DNA from: Planktosalinus sp963975935 | GTDB taxonomy: Bacteria; Bacteroidota; Bacteroidia; Flavobacteriales; Flavobacteriaceae | Assembly (NCBI GenBank): GCA_963975935.1 | Contig: CAXBIQ010000001.1 | Location: 1 to 64,000, forward strand | Reading direction: 5' to 3' | DNA: 64,000 bases | Shown here: piece after piece, positions 6,242 through 16,019 of the stretch | Layout: each line of letters begins with the position of its first letter | Numbering within the stretch: the stretch's first letter is position 1 | Translations under genes and position numbers: made by a program | Notes under the pieces: generated by a model | What the model was told of the DNA's origin: nothing | The model's input: only the letters and a program-made list of their open reading frames with translations | Databases searched by the model: none

Positions 6242-8314
6242 ATGAAAACCAACACATTCAAACCTGTGCTAGCCATAGTGGCCTTGGCAGTTATTGCCTT
6301 TGCCTGCAAAACAGACAAAGAAGAAAAGGTTGAGGAAGAGACTCAGCGCGGTATTAATCTTGCCTATATGGATACCACCGTCAGCCCAACCGAAGATTTT
6401 TTCAGATATGTCAACGGAAGATGGCTTGACGAAAACGAAATTCCGGAAGACGAAACCAGCTGGGGTAGTTTTGCCGAACTCAGAAAAAAAACCAATGAAG
6501 ATGTACTCGCCATTCTTAAGAACGCCATGGACGACCCTAACCTTGAAGAAGGCTCAGACCAGGCAAAAGCGGTATATCTTTTCCAATCCATTATGGACAC
6601 GGTGTCCCGAAATGAGGCCGGTGTAGAGCCGGTGCTTCCCTATATGGAAAAAATTGCAGCCATTGAGAACATTGATGACCTGCAGGAATACCTTATAGAA
6701 ATGCAATCTAAAGGAAGTTCAGATTTCGTTGGATTTTATGTTTCCGGCTCACCTGATGACAGCAACAAGAATGTACCTTATCTGGGTGCTTCCGGTCTGG
6801 GTCTTCCTGACAAGGATTACTACCTGAAAGATGATGCAGATTCTAAGGACAAACGTGAAAAATATGTTGCGCACATCACGCGTATGTTGCAATACCTTGG
6901 TGACACAGAAGAAGAAGCTGCTGCCCAGGCAGAGCGCATCATCGCATTTGAAACCAAACTTGCTCAGGACCGAATGGACCGTGTGGACCGTCGTGATGCG
7001 AGAAAGAGAAATAACCCGCGTTCTGTAGCTCAGTTACAGGAAATGGTTCCTCAAATAAACTGGGTAAAATATTTTGAAGGCATTGGTGCCAAAGAAATTG
7101 ATACCATTATCATCACTGAACTGGAATACACAAAATCCTTAAACAAAATTTTTGCAGAAAACCAGATTGAAGACTGGAAAACGTTCTTAAGATGGTCAGC
7201 ATTTAACAGCGCTGCCGGAATGCTTTCTATGGAAATAGAAAAAGCCAGCTGGGATTTCTACGCAAAAACCATGAGTGGTGCCGAAAAGCAAAAGCCCCTT
7301 GATGAAAGAGCTTTAACTACTGTAAACGGTGTATTGGGTGAAGCTTTAGGAAAATTATATGTAGATGAAAAATTCCCGCCGGAAGCCAAAAAGACGGCTG
7401 AAGAAATGATTGCCAAAGTAGTGGAAGCTTATGACACACGCATTAAAGCACTTCCCTGGATGACAGAAGATACAAAGGAAAAGGCTCTTGAAAAATTACA
7501 TAAAATCAATATCAAAATAGGCTATCCTGATGAATGGAAAGATTATTCAGACCTTGATGTAAAACCAGTTGATAACGGAGGAAACTATTTTAACAACAGA
7601 ATGGCCGCTTCACAATGGAATTTTAATGAAACCATTGAAAAGCTGAGCAAACCGGTTGACAAATCGGAATGGTTTATGCCTCCACAAATCGTAAATGCAT
7701 ACTACAGCCCTACCTTCAATGAGATTGTTTTCCCGGCTGCTATATTACAACCCCCGTTTTATGACTACAAGGCTGATCCTGCCGTTAACTTTGGCGGAAT
7801 CGGTGCTGTAATCGGTCACGAGATTTCACACGGATTTGATGACAGCGGTGCGCGTTTTGATGCTGAAGGAAACCTAAACAACTGGTGGACTGAAGAAGAC
7901 TTGACTGCTTTTGAAGAACTGGGAACCGGTCTTGCTGACCAGTACAGCGCAATTGAAGTTTTACCCGGCCAAAATATCAATGGAAAACTCGCTTTGGGCG
8001 AAAACATTGGTGATCTGGGTGGAACAAATGCCGCCCTTGACGGGTTGCGTTTGTACCTTGCTGAAAACGGTGATCCCGGTCTTATTGACGGGTATACTCA
8101 GGAACAACGCTTCTTCCTTTCCTGGGCAACCATCTGGAGAATAAAGTACCGTGAAGAAGCCATGATGCGCCAGTTAAAGCTGGGACCTCACTCTCCCGGA
8201 AACTACAGGGGTTGGGTTCCAATCAGAAACCTGGACGCTTTCCATGAGGCTTTTGCCACCAAAGAAGGCGACGCTATGTACCTCGCACCTGAAGATCGTG
8301 TAAAAATCTGGTAA
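6242..8314 (+). CDS. M13 family zinc metallopeptidase, lipoprotein
   Basis: A neprilysin/PepO-type endopeptidase. Zinc site HEISH at residues 526-530 and third ligand in GENIGDLGG (Glu587, Asp591). The substrate-binding NAYYSPTFNEIVFPA precedes it, and the C-terminal half carries SWATIWRIKYREE. The M13 N-terminal domain covers roughly residues 45-440. A lipoprotein signal peptide ends at IAFAC (Cys22), so the enzyme is probably anchored and faces the periplasm or cell surface. 690 aa is normal. Likely role: peptide degradation outside the cytoplasm. Monocistronic, followed by a strong terminator. Confidence 0.96.
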   Translation: MKTNTFKPVLAIVALAVIAFACKTDKEEKVEEETQRGINLAYMDTTVSPTEDFFRYVNGRWLDENEIPEDETSWGSFAELRKKTNEDVLAILKNAMDDPNLEEGSDQAKAVYLFQSIMDTVSRNEAGVEPVLPYMEKIAAIENIDDLQEYLIEMQSKGSSDFVGFYVSGSPDDSNKNVPYLGASGLGLPDKDYYLKDDADSKDKREKYVAHITRMLQYLGDTEEEAAAQAERIIAFETKLAQDRMDRVDRRDARKRNNPRSVAQLQEMVPQINWVKYFEGIGAKEIDTIIITELEYTKSLNKIFAENQIEDWKTFLRWSAFNSAAGMLSMEIEKASWDFYAKTMSGAEKQKPLDERALTTVNGVLGEALGKLYVDEKFPPEAKKTAEEMIAKVVEAYDTRIKALPWMTEDTKEKALEKLHKINIKIGYPDEWKDYSDLDVKPVDNGGNYFNNRMAASQWNFNETIEKLSKPVDKSEWFMPPQIVNAYYSPTFNEIVFPAAILQPPFYDYKADPAVNFGGIGAVIGHEISHGFDDSGARFDAEGNLNNWWTEEDLTAFEELGTGLADQYSAIEVLPGQNINGKLALGENIGDLGGTNAALDGLRLYLAENGDPGLIDGYTQEQRFFLSWATIWRIKYREEAMMRQLKLGPHSPGNYRGWVPIRNLDAFHEAFATKEGDAMYLAPEDRVKIW

Positions 8315-8330
8315 TGCCGGAACAAGAAAT

Positions 8331-8365
8331 AAAAAAAGGGTCGCATAATTTGTGACCCTTTTTTT
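8331..8365. terminator. Bidirectional terminator
   Basis: A tract plus GGGTC (8338-8342) pairs with GACCC (8354-8358) plus T tract, 11-nt loop. It serves the M13 gene and, on the minus strand, the end of the YeeZ-like gene. Confidence 0.85.
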
Positions 8366-8399
8366 ATTGCCTGTTACCCAACAAAAGAAGACTAATGAC

Positions 8400-9200
8400 C
8401 TAGGGCTGAGCCTTAAAACGATAGTGCAGGTATTTCCCTAAATTGATACTGTCAACGGTTTTATAATCAGTATGGGCTTCCTCCTTAAATTGGGGTGGTT
8501 CCAAGCCGCACTCAACTGCTTTTCGGGTATAATACACTTTTTTAGAAGGATGCTCAGGATGCACCCCATGAAAGACGAGTCCCCAGCTACCCCGGTGTAT
8601 GATTTCTTCAATAATACCTATGCAGTCTTCTTGCTGTATCAGGTTTACCGGCGCGTTTGCCCCGGAAATATTACTTCTTCCCGCAAGGTATTTTACAGGA
8701 TGGCGGTCGTTGCCTGTCAATCCGCCAAAGCGTAAAATGGTGGTTTGAAAATGGGGATTCTCTGTTAAAAGCTTTTCAGATTTAAGCAATTCTTTTCCTG
8801 AAGCTGTATCGGGCAGGGGTGCTGATTCCTCATTCACTGTGCCCTGACCATCACCAAAAACTGAGGTAGAACTCACAAACAATACCCGCTTTACTGTTGA
8901 GGCTTCAATAAAGGGAATCAACACCCTTATTTTATCACTGAAAGTACGTGAAGGATCGCTCCGCATCTTAGGCGGAATATCAAGTATCAAAACATGGCTT
9001 TCGTTAAGGAAGGATTGCATGTCTCCTTCCACAGTATCTTCCGTAAGATGAATCAAATAGGGTTGTATGGCTGCTTCCTTCAAGGTTTCCAGCTTTTTTT
9101 CGGTTGTGGTTGAACCGTGAATCGTATAACCATTTCGCTGCAGCGAAAGTGCCAGAGGAAGTCCCAGCCAGCCACATCCCAATATGCTAATTTGTATCAT
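8400..9200 (-). CDS. NAD(P)-binding epimerase-like protein (YeeZ type)
   Basis: 266 aa Rossmann protein starting MIQISILGCGWLGLPLA, with the GCGWLG nucleotide motif at once. VLFVSSTSVFGDGQG is the SDR serine strand. The classical YxxxK pair is not evident: the usual position reads DTASGKELLKSEKLL, which is typical of the atypical extended SDR group containing E. coli YeeZ. Substrate is unknown. I use ATG 9200 rather than the GTG two codons upstream. It overlaps the 3' end of the M28 peptidase gene by 14 nt, so the two are translationally linked. Confidence 0.85.
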   Translation of the reverse strand: MIQISILGCGWLGLPLALSLQRNGYTIHGSTTTEKKLETLKEAAIQPYLIHLTEDTVEGDMQSFLNESHVLILDIPPKMRSDPSRTFSDKIRVLIPFIEASTVKRVLFVSSTSVFGDGQGTVNEESAPLPDTASGKELLKSEKLLTENPHFQTTILRFGGLTGNDRHPVKYLAGRSNISGANAPVNLIQQEDCIGIIEEIIHRGSWGLVFHGVHPEHPSKKVYYTRKAVECGLEPPQFKEEAHTDYKTVDSINLGKYLHYRFKAQP

Positions 9201-11559
9201 CTTCACCGGTATTCTGAGGCCTGTTGTTTGACCGTTCCATTGTGTTTATATCAATTGTTTTTTGCAGGACGACAGCGTCTGTTACTATGAAAGGTTTGGG
9301 GATTTCGCTTTGAGATCTTTCAGGGATCGTAAAAGTGCTGTGTTCCAGAAGGTCCAGTGAACTTTCCTGAAGTGTCAATATTATCTCACTGTCATAGGGA
9401 ATGGTATAAGATATTTCAAGACTGTCTTTATCTGAAACATAATAACTCAACAACAAATTGTTGCGTCTTTTTTCAAAGGCGTTGCCAGAGCTTTCATTTT
9501 TGGGTACATCCAGGCCATTGACGGTAAAATCTTTAAATACCGCTTCTCTGTCAGCAAAAAGGGTAATCATATTAACCGTGCGCTGTGGTGTGATTAAAAG
9601 TGAAACCACCCGCATATTACCCTGAATACTGTCTTTAACCAACTGGATTTCCGATACAGGAATCGCTTTTTGCGGTCCTGAAGCAGCAAAAGAAAAGCCT
9701 GTGCCATACTTGCTGCCACTAACGTTTTGAATCACGGTAGTAGCATCGACAGGTGCTTCACCCAGATAGTTTTTAGTCCAGCCATCAAGCACTTTATCAT
9801 AGGTCACCCAATACGATTCTCCTGTATCTGCATCCTGATAATAGACCAGACTGTTTGGTTTATGGCGGTCTTCCGTAAAGTCAGATTTCAGGTGTGCCAT
9901 CACAAAAAAGACAAGACCCGTGATCAAAAACAAAATTGCAAAAGTCCTTTTCTTCCGAAAGGATGCCAAAAGCGGAAGCAATAGTCCAAACAACAAAACA
10001 GTGAGCACAGCGCCGGCCACCAACATTTTAAGACCCAGCCCCACAGGAAAAAACTGAATGAGGGGTGCCAGTATAAAAATGGCGGGGACACTTAAAAAAA
10101 GAAACACCAATGCAGGCGGTCTTGAAAACCTGATCAAAACAAAAAGCATCAGCAGACTAAAATAGACAGGAATTATAAAAAAGGCTCCCCCTCTTAAATA
10201 AACTGAAATCACGGTACTGATGATGAGCCAGAAAAACAAGGGAGCCACAACCAGGTTTGCAGGTGCTCCCCTGTGGTGAAACCGTCTGTAGAAAAAGAAG
10301 GCAGTCGCAAGAGTTGTTGTCGTAAAAGCAGCTATATACAAATGACCGTTGTATGTAAACCCGTGCAGGATTTCGCCATAACCTGTATACATCTTTAAAA
10401 GTAATTTCCATCCAAAGAAAGCGAGCAGACCACTTACGACCAAAGCGAGTAAAAAAGGAACGAAGCCTTTAAGAATCTCACTTCGGTTCAAGGTTTGACG
10501 GGAAATGCCATACAGGACAAAAGCCACAAACAGCACCCACCCCAGAATAAGCATAGGTACGATCCACGAAAACGGATAGGTCACCATTTTTAAGAAAGGC
10601 ACGTTAAAATATATATAATCCTCATCTGCTTTTAAATTTGTGAGGTCACTGGAGGTAAAATGATTTAAAATTGCCATGACATAACTCCCCTGATGTTCCA
10701 GGGTATTTCTGTCAAGGTTTTCATAGGTGTCGTTTGCTGTATGATAATCAAAATGATCGTCAATAAAGGCAAAGAAATAACTGTCAATATCTGCGAGCTC
10801 CCTAAAGATTGTCGAGTCTGTATCGTTGGGCAGCATTTTATAAACGCTGTACATTAGTGACGAAGCAACGGGATGGGAAGGGTTTGCTTTGACAAATTCC
10901 CTGACAAGGGTTGCATTTCCCTGATTGGTTTCTAAAATCATATTGGAAGGTCCCCCACTTCCACGGGCCTCAAAATTGACTACAACACCCACGTCATTGA
11001 CCCAGGGATGTTCTTCCACAAAAAGTTTGGCCCCCATAAGACCAATTTCCTCCGCATCACTGAACAAAATTATAATATCATTTTCAGGAATTTGACCTGA
11101 AGCCAGGTATGCCCTTACACCTTCCAGTATCGCCACCACTCCGGAGCCCGCATCACTGGCTCCATAGCTTTTTGAGTGTGGTGCGCTGTCATAATGTGCC
11201 AGTAGCATAAGCGCCTTGCCCTGGCCACTTCCGGGTATGCGGGCTAAGATGTTTTTAGGTTTTGCAAGAACCCTCCAGTTTTTATTAAGGGTAAACCCCT
11301 CTTGCACGTGAGGTTCAAGACCCATAAGCTCGAGTTGAGAAACCAGATACTCCCGCACTTCGGCATGAGCAATACTGCCAATGTAATGAGGTTTTTCTGA
11401 AATCACCTTGAGCTGTGTCAATGCCCGTTCTGAAGAAAACCCGGTTTCAGGTGTTGAAGCATCCGTTATGGTTGCAGGCATTAGTGTTTTAAAACTAAGA
11501 TACACCAGTGTTGCCACTATCAAAAAGGAGAGAAAAGTGGTAAAATTAGTCAGTTTCAT
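9187..11559 (-). CDS. Membrane-bound M28 family aminopeptidase
   Basis: 790 aa. An N-terminal membrane anchor (about 7-24) is followed by an M28 zinc-peptidase domain: AHYDS (His122), GASDAGSG (bridging Asp136) and SDAEEIG (Glu170, Glu171), then HFDYHTANDT with the last histidine. After residue ~335 come about eight hydrophobic helices and a C-terminal soluble domain. This is the architecture of the FXNA/ER-metallopeptidase-like group. The peptidase domain should be periplasmic. Likely releases N-terminal amino acids from peptides. Its stop overlaps the YeeZ-like gene. Confidence 0.93.
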   Translation of the reverse strand: MKLTNFTTFLSFLIVATLVYLSFKTLMPATITDASTPETGFSSERALTQLKVISEKPHYIGSIAHAEVREYLVSQLELMGLEPHVQEGFTLNKNWRVLAKPKNILARIPGSGQGKALMLLAHYDSAPHSKSYGASDAGSGVVAILEGVRAYLASGQIPENDIIILFSDAEEIGLMGAKLFVEEHPWVNDVGVVVNFEARGSGGPSNMILETNQGNATLVREFVKANPSHPVASSLMYSVYKMLPNDTDSTIFRELADIDSYFFAFIDDHFDYHTANDTYENLDRNTLEHQGSYVMAILNHFTSSDLTNLKADEDYIYFNVPFLKMVTYPFSWIVPMLILGWVLFVAFVLYGISRQTLNRSEILKGFVPFLLALVVSGLLAFFGWKLLLKMYTGYGEILHGFTYNGHLYIAAFTTTTLATAFFFYRRFHHRGAPANLVVAPLFFWLIISTVISVYLRGGAFFIIPVYFSLLMLFVLIRFSRPPALVFLFLSVPAIFILAPLIQFFPVGLGLKMLVAGAVLTVLLFGLLLPLLASFRKKRTFAILFLITGLVFFVMAHLKSDFTEDRHKPNSLVYYQDADTGESYWVTYDKVLDGWTKNYLGEAPVDATTVIQNVSGSKYGTGFSFAASGPQKAIPVSEIQLVKDSIQGNMRVVSLLITPQRTVNMITLFADREAVFKDFTVNGLDVPKNESSGNAFEKRRNNLLLSYYVSDKDSLEISYTIPYDSEIILTLQESSLDLLEHSTFTIPERSQSEIPKPFIVTDAVVLQKTIDINTMERSNNRPQNTGEDDTN

Positions 11560-11667
11560 TAAGGATGGTTTTTTAGTTGCTTAAAGATACATTTTTTCTT
11601 AAACTAAAAAATGGGCTCTTGAAAATTGAAAATTTTTGTGTATATTACTTAACTAAATTCTTTTATT

Positions 11668-12141
11668 ATGGGTATCAAAAGTTTTCAGGGGAAATTTGAG
11701 AAACAACCCAAGGTATTGGGTGAAAACATCCGGGTGTGTGATTTTATGTCAACATCATTAACTACTTTTAAGCCTGAACAAAGCATTCCGGAAGTGATAG
11801 AAGTTCTCATCAGGAATAAAATCTCAGGGGGTCCTGTTGTTAATGAAAGGCACGAACTGGTAGGTATCATTTCTGAAGGTGATTGCATCAAGCAGCTTTC
11901 AGACAGCCAATATTACAATATGCCTATTGAAAACATTAAAGTGGAAGATTGTATGGCTAAAGATGTCGAAACCATTGACGGCAACATGACTATTTTTGAT
12001 GCTGCTAAACAATTTCTCAAAGCCAAACGCAGGCGCTTCCCCATTGTAGAAGAAAAAAAACTGATAGGGTTGATCAGTCAGAAAGATATATTAAAAGCTT
12101 CTCTCAAAATGCAATCCCAAACCTGGAACAGAAATCAATAA
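11668..12141 (+). CDS. CBS-domain pair protein
   Basis: 157 aa consisting almost only of two CBS motifs: CDFMSTSLTTFKPEQSI to about residue 75, and VEDCMAKDVETIDGNMTI to about 145 ending LIGLISQKDILKA. Such stand-alone modules bind adenine nucleotides and regulate partner proteins. The partner is not indicated, as both neighbours point the other way. No membrane or catalytic domain is present. Confidence 0.93.
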   Translation: MGIKSFQGKFEKQPKVLGENIRVCDFMSTSLTTFKPEQSIPEVIEVLIRNKISGGPVVNERHELVGIISEGDCIKQLSDSQYYNMPIENIKVEDCMAKDVETIDGNMTIFDAAKQFLKAKRRRFPIVEEKKLIGLISQKDILKASLKMQSQTWNRNQ

Positions 12142-12177
12142 GAGGTCAGGGAATTCGTTTTCAAACATTGAGATTTT

Positions 12178-12999
12178 CTAGCCCAATCCCACGTCGAGAA
12201 TCATCATAATAATAAATCCGCCTATGAAACCCATAGTGGCAATATCAGTAAATTTATCCTGTTGGGTTTCGGGAATTACTTCTTCCACAACTACAAAAAT
12301 CATGGCTCCCGCAGCAAATGCAAGCGCATAGGGTAAAATAGGCTCAAACGTCAACACTGCCCACGCTCCAATAACGGCAGCAATAGGTTCTACAATCGCT
12401 GATGCCTGACCATACATAAAGCTTTTCTTACGGCTCATTCCTGCGCGACGCAAGGGCATTGCCACGGCGACCCCTTCAGGAAGGTTTTGCAAGCCAATAC
12501 CCATTGCCAGAGCCACAGCACCTCCAATGGTTGCCCCGTCCATTCCCATAGCCACTCCGCCAAATAATACACCCACAGCCAGACCTTCCGGTATGTTGTG
12601 CATTGTGATCGCTAAAGTAAGTAAGGTTGTTTTATGCCAGGGGGTTTTGATTCCTTCCTTCTCGCTTTCTTTAAAATTGATGTGTAAATGAGGCAATATT
12701 TTATCGAGGCCAAATAAAAAGGCTGCACCCAAAAAGAAGCCCACTGCTGCAGGGATTACTTTTACAAATCCTTCACCCGGGCTCATTTCAATACCCGGTG
12801 CCAGCAGACTCCAAAAACTTGCCGCTACCATTACCCCCCCTGTAAAGCCCAGCATGCCGTCTAAAGCAGCGCGGCTCATTGTTTTAAATAAAAACACTAC
12901 TGACGCTCCCAATGCGGTCAACCCCCAGGTAAACAATGTTGCATAAAATGCTGCCAGAATAGGGTCTAATTGTTCAAAATATGCAATAATATCTTCCAT
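12178..12999 (-). CDS. ZIP family divalent metal transporter (GufA type)
   Basis: 273 aa with about eight membrane helices. The two ZIP signature helices are clear: TMHNIPEGLAVGV and GIGLQNLPEGVAVAM, which supply His, Asn and Glu ligands of the binuclear metal site. It imports Zn2+, Fe2+ or Mn2+ across the inner membrane. It follows the DtxR-type repressor gene by only 3 nt and should be expressed with it. Together with the divergent TonB receptor it gives an uptake route through both membranes. Which metal is carried cannot be read from sequence. Confidence 0.93.
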   Translation of the reverse strand: MEDIIAYFEQLDPILAAFYATLFTWGLTALGASVVFLFKTMSRAALDGMLGFTGGVMVAASFWSLLAPGIEMSPGEGFVKVIPAAVGFFLGAAFLFGLDKILPHLHINFKESEKEGIKTPWHKTTLLTLAITMHNIPEGLAVGVLFGGVAMGMDGATIGGAVALAMGIGLQNLPEGVAVAMPLRRAGMSRKKSFMYGQASAIVEPIAAVIGAWAVLTFEPILPYALAFAAGAMIFVVVEEVIPETQQDKFTDIATMGFIGGFIIMMILDVGLG

Positions 13000-13002
13000 A
13001 TA

Positions 13003-13659
13003 TTAATTTGTTTTTAAATATAAGTTTGAAGCAATCATATGTGATATGGTGATGGACTCGTTCCCAATTTGTATGCGCATAGAGTCATCAAACTCCTCAT
13101 GTTCCAGAACTTTAATCTTTTTACCCAAGGCCACACCATTTTTATCCAGAAATTTTAAAAAGGAAGAAGAGGTGTCTTTTACCCCCACACAGACCCCGGA
13201 CTCACCTACTTTTATCTCACTGAGCAATACTTTATCCCTTTCAGGAAAGGTGCCATCTTTTGAAGGAATGGGGTCCCCATGAGGATCAAACTTTGGAAAA
13301 TCCAGATGTTTATCGAGTTTTTCAATGAGGACATCAGATTCAATATGCTCCAGCTGCTCTGCAATCTCATGCACCTCATCCCAGCTAAAATCGAGTTTTT
13401 CTACCAGAAAAACTTCCCACAAGCGATGCTTTCTAATGATTTTTGCAGCCGTTTTTTTACCTTCATTGGTTAGCGTCACCCCCTGGTATTTAACATAATT
13501 CACCAGTTTTTTGTCTGAAAGTTTTTTGATCATATCAGTGACCGAAGAGGCCTTGGTGTGCATTTGTTCTGCAATGGCATTTGTCGAAACGCCATCCCGT
13601 GAAAACCGCTCTAAATGAAATATCGCTTTTAAATAATTTTCTTCTGAGTCACTAAACAT
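13003..13659 (-). CDS. DtxR/MntR family metal-dependent repressor
   Basis: 218 aa from ATG 13659 (MFSDSEENYLKAIFHLE). A longer frame exists upstream but lacks family similarity. An N-terminal winged helix (about 5-65, AIAEQMHTKASSVTDMIKKL), then a dimerisation and metal-binding domain (HRLWEVFLVEKL...EIAEQLEHIESD, with the metal-ligand Glu/His pairs), then a C-terminal FeoA-like SH3 domain (about 145-218). In this family metal binding triggers operator binding. The palindrome at 13711-13730 sits between its promoter and that of the TonB receptor, so it probably represses both. Forms an operon with the ZIP transporter. Confidence 0.94.
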   Translation of the reverse strand: MFSDSEENYLKAIFHLERFSRDGVSTNAIAEQMHTKASSVTDMIKKLSDKKLVNYVKYQGVTLTNEGKKTAAKIIRKHRLWEVFLVEKLDFSWDEVHEIAEQLEHIESDVLIEKLDKHLDFPKFDPHGDPIPSKDGTFPERDKVLLSEIKVGESGVCVGVKDTSSSFLKFLDKNGVALGKKIKVLEHEEFDDSMRIQIGNESITISHMIASNLYLKTN

Positions 13660-13686
13660 ATGCTCGTGTTTAAAGTAGCAAAAATA

Positions 13687-13694
13687 CAAATTTA
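13687..13694 (-). promoter_or_regulatory. -7 box of the DtxR-ZIP operon
   Basis: On the minus strand TAAATTTG, 27 nt before the repressor ATG. Confidence 0.65.
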
Positions 13695-13710
13695 TATGAT
13701 ATAAAATACA

Positions 13711-13730
13711 TTTTTAGACTTATCTAAAAA
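13711..13730. promoter_or_regulatory. Candidate DtxR-type operator
   Basis: A perfect inverted repeat TTTTTAGA-CTTA-TCTAAAAA with 8-bp arms and a 4-nt centre. The form (TTTAGxxTAxxCTAAA-like) is that of boxes bound by DtxR/IdeR/MntR proteins. It lies 16 nt upstream of the minus-strand -7 box and 7 nt upstream of the plus-strand -7 box, so one bound dimer pair could block both promoters. Confidence 0.75.
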
Positions 13731-13737
13731 TAATTTA

Positions 13738-13745
13738 TACCTTTG
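13738..13745 (+). promoter_or_regulatory. -7 box of the TonB receptor gene
   Basis: TACCTTTG, exact match to TAnnTTTG, 20 nt before the ATG and directly downstream of the operator palindrome. Confidence 0.8.
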
Positions 13746-13765
13746 TCAAATAATTAATTGAGATA

Positions 13766-16018
13766 ATGAAAAAGTGGTTATTTATTTTAGTGTTCATCAG
13801 TCAGGCAATTGCAGCTCAGGAGACCCATACAGTTTCCGGAATCATACATACGCTTGAAGAGCCATTGCCCTTTGTCAATGTATATATTGAGGGCACTTCT
13901 AAAGGCACCACTACAGACATAAACGGAACTTATTCATTGACAGGCCTGAAACCGGGTACCTATACAGTGGTTGCTTCACATACAGGTTTTACTACTCAAA
14001 GGAAAAAAATCAATCTCCTCAGTGAAGATATGCAACTCGATTTTGTTTTAACTGAAAATGAGTCTTTAGACGAGATTGTAGTATCCGGCACTTTAAAACC
14101 GGTAAACCGACTGGAGAGTCCGGTGCCCGTTGAAGTCTATCGGCCTTCGTTTTTCAGGAAAAACCCCACGCCCAATGTGTTTGAAGCCTTACAAAATATA
14201 AATGGTGTAAGGCCCCAGCTAAACTGCAATGTATGCAACACCGGAGACATTCACATCAACGGACTCGAAGGACCTTACACGCTGGTGATGATTGATGGTA
14301 TGCCCATTGTGAGCGGTTTATCAACAGTTTACGGGCTTTCAGGAATCCCAAATTCACTGATTGAACAAGTCGAAATAGTCAAAGGACCAGCCTCATCTTT
14401 ATATGGAAGTGAAGCTGTGGGAGGACTTATTAATGTTATTACCAAGCTGCCGGAACATGCCCCCAAATTTTCAGCTGATGTAAACAGTACTACCTGGGGC
14501 GAGGTAAATACTGATCTTTCATACAAGGTTTCTTTTGATGATAAAGCAACGATGTTACTGGGGTTAAATTATTTTAATTACAGCAATCCCATTGATAAGA
14601 ACAATGACAACTTCACGGATATGACCTTGCAAGACCGCATTTCGGTATTTCAAAAATGGGACATCAACCGCAAAGAGGATCGTAAGCTTTCCCTCGCAGG
14701 ACGCTTTTTTTATGAAGACCGCTGGGGTGGGGAAATGCAGTGGAACCCTTCCTTTCGCGGCGGCGATGAAGTATATGGTGAAAGCATTTATACCACCCGG
14801 TGGGAATTGCTTGGCAACTACCAGCTTCCCGTAAAAGAAAAGATGTTTTTTCAGTTTTCACTTACTGACCACGATCAAAACTCCGTTTATGGAGATGTGA
14901 AGTTCCTTGCGCAACAGCGTATTGGTTTTGGCCAGTTTATCTGGGACAAAAAAATTAACAGTCATGATTTGCTATTCGGAGCTGCATTGCGATACAACTA
15001 CTATAATGATAACACTCCGGCCACACCAGAAGCAGATGAAGTTGTGATTCCATCCCTGTTTTTTCAGGATGAAATCACCTTTTCAGAAAAACACAAACTT
15101 CTCCTCGGCGGAAGGTATGATTATGACCCAAGGCATGGAAATATTTTTACACCCCGGGTCGCATACCGATATAAATCTGAGAAAGAAGATTTACTCCGCT
15201 TTAATGCCGGGACCGGTTTCAGGGTCGTGAATATTTTTACCGAAGAACACGCTGCTCTAACCGGAGCACGGGATGTCATCATTGCAGAAAATCTAAAACC
15301 GGAACGTTCTTACAACATAAACTTCAATTACCTGAAAAAACTCTATCAAAAAACAGGCAAAATCATTACACTCGACGCTTCGGTCTGGTACACGCATTTT
15401 ACCAATGTGATTTTGCCTGATTATGACACCAATCCCAATCAGATTATTTATAACAACCTTGACGGAAGTGCTTCGTCAAAGGGCCTTAGCATAGGTCTGG
15501 ATGCAGTTTTAGGAAGTGGATTTAAAGCTATGGTTGGGGCAACCTTTCAGGATGTCACTACAAAGGAAAATGGGGAACGTACACAACAAATTTTAACCGA
15601 ACGTTTTATGGGCACCTGGGCACTCAGTTATAAGTTTTACAAGTTCAATACCTGGATTGATTATACCGGAAACATCTATGGCCCAATGAGACTTCCCTTA
15701 TTAGGGGAATTGGATCCGCGGCCGGAATACAGCCCCACCTGGAGCATACAAAACATACAAATCACCTATGGTGGATTTGACAATTTTGAGATTTACGGCG
15801 GGGTAAAAAACCTTCTGAACTGGACTCCTACCCGGAGCACACCTTTTTTAATTGCCCGCTCAGATGACCCTTTTGATGAGCAGGTCACTTTTGACGATAA
15901 CGGAAATGCCGTTGCAACCCCAAACAACCCAAATGCACTGACCTTTGACCCTTCTTATATGTATGCGCCAAACCAGGGAATACGTGGCTTTATGGGAATT
16001 CGGTTTACATTGAAATAA
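13766..16018 (+). CDS. TonB-dependent outer-membrane receptor, probable metal uptake
   Basis: 750 aa. Signal peptide 1-17, carboxypeptidase-regulatory-like domain about 20-98 (VSGIIHTLEEPLPFVNVYIEGT), TonB-box-like DEIVVSG at 102-108, plug domain about 115-225 (VEIVKGPASSLYGSEAVGGLINVIT) and a 22-strand-type barrel ending IRGFMGIRFTLK. The plug carries a CxxC pair (Cys154, Cys157) in the sequence LNCNVCNTGDIHINGLEG, which could bind or sense a metal. It is divergent from the DtxR-ZIP operon with a shared operator, which favours an iron, manganese or zinc compound as substrate. It meets the J-domain gene tail to tail with one base between. Confidence 0.94.
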   Translation: MKKWLFILVFISQAIAAQETHTVSGIIHTLEEPLPFVNVYIEGTSKGTTTDINGTYSLTGLKPGTYTVVASHTGFTTQRKKINLLSEDMQLDFVLTENESLDEIVVSGTLKPVNRLESPVPVEVYRPSFFRKNPTPNVFEALQNINGVRPQLNCNVCNTGDIHINGLEGPYTLVMIDGMPIVSGLSTVYGLSGIPNSLIEQVEIVKGPASSLYGSEAVGGLINVITKLPEHAPKFSADVNSTTWGEVNTDLSYKVSFDDKATMLLGLNYFNYSNPIDKNNDNFTDMTLQDRISVFQKWDINRKEDRKLSLAGRFFYEDRWGGEMQWNPSFRGGDEVYGESIYTTRWELLGNYQLPVKEKMFFQFSLTDHDQNSVYGDVKFLAQQRIGFGQFIWDKKINSHDLLFGAALRYNYYNDNTPATPEADEVVIPSLFFQDEITFSEKHKLLLGGRYDYDPRHGNIFTPRVAYRYKSEKEDLLRFNAGTGFRVVNIFTEEHAALTGARDVIIAENLKPERSYNINFNYLKKLYQKTGKIITLDASVWYTHFTNVILPDYDTNPNQIIYNNLDGSASSKGLSIGLDAVLGSGFKAMVGATFQDVTTKENGERTQQILTERFMGTWALSYKFYKFNTWIDYTGNIYGPMRLPLLGELDPRPEYSPTWSIQNIQITYGGFDNFEIYGGVKNLLNWTPTRSTPFLIARSDDPFDEQVTFDDNGNAVATPNNPNALTFDPSYMYAPNQGIRGFMGIRFTLK

Positions 16019-16019
16019 T

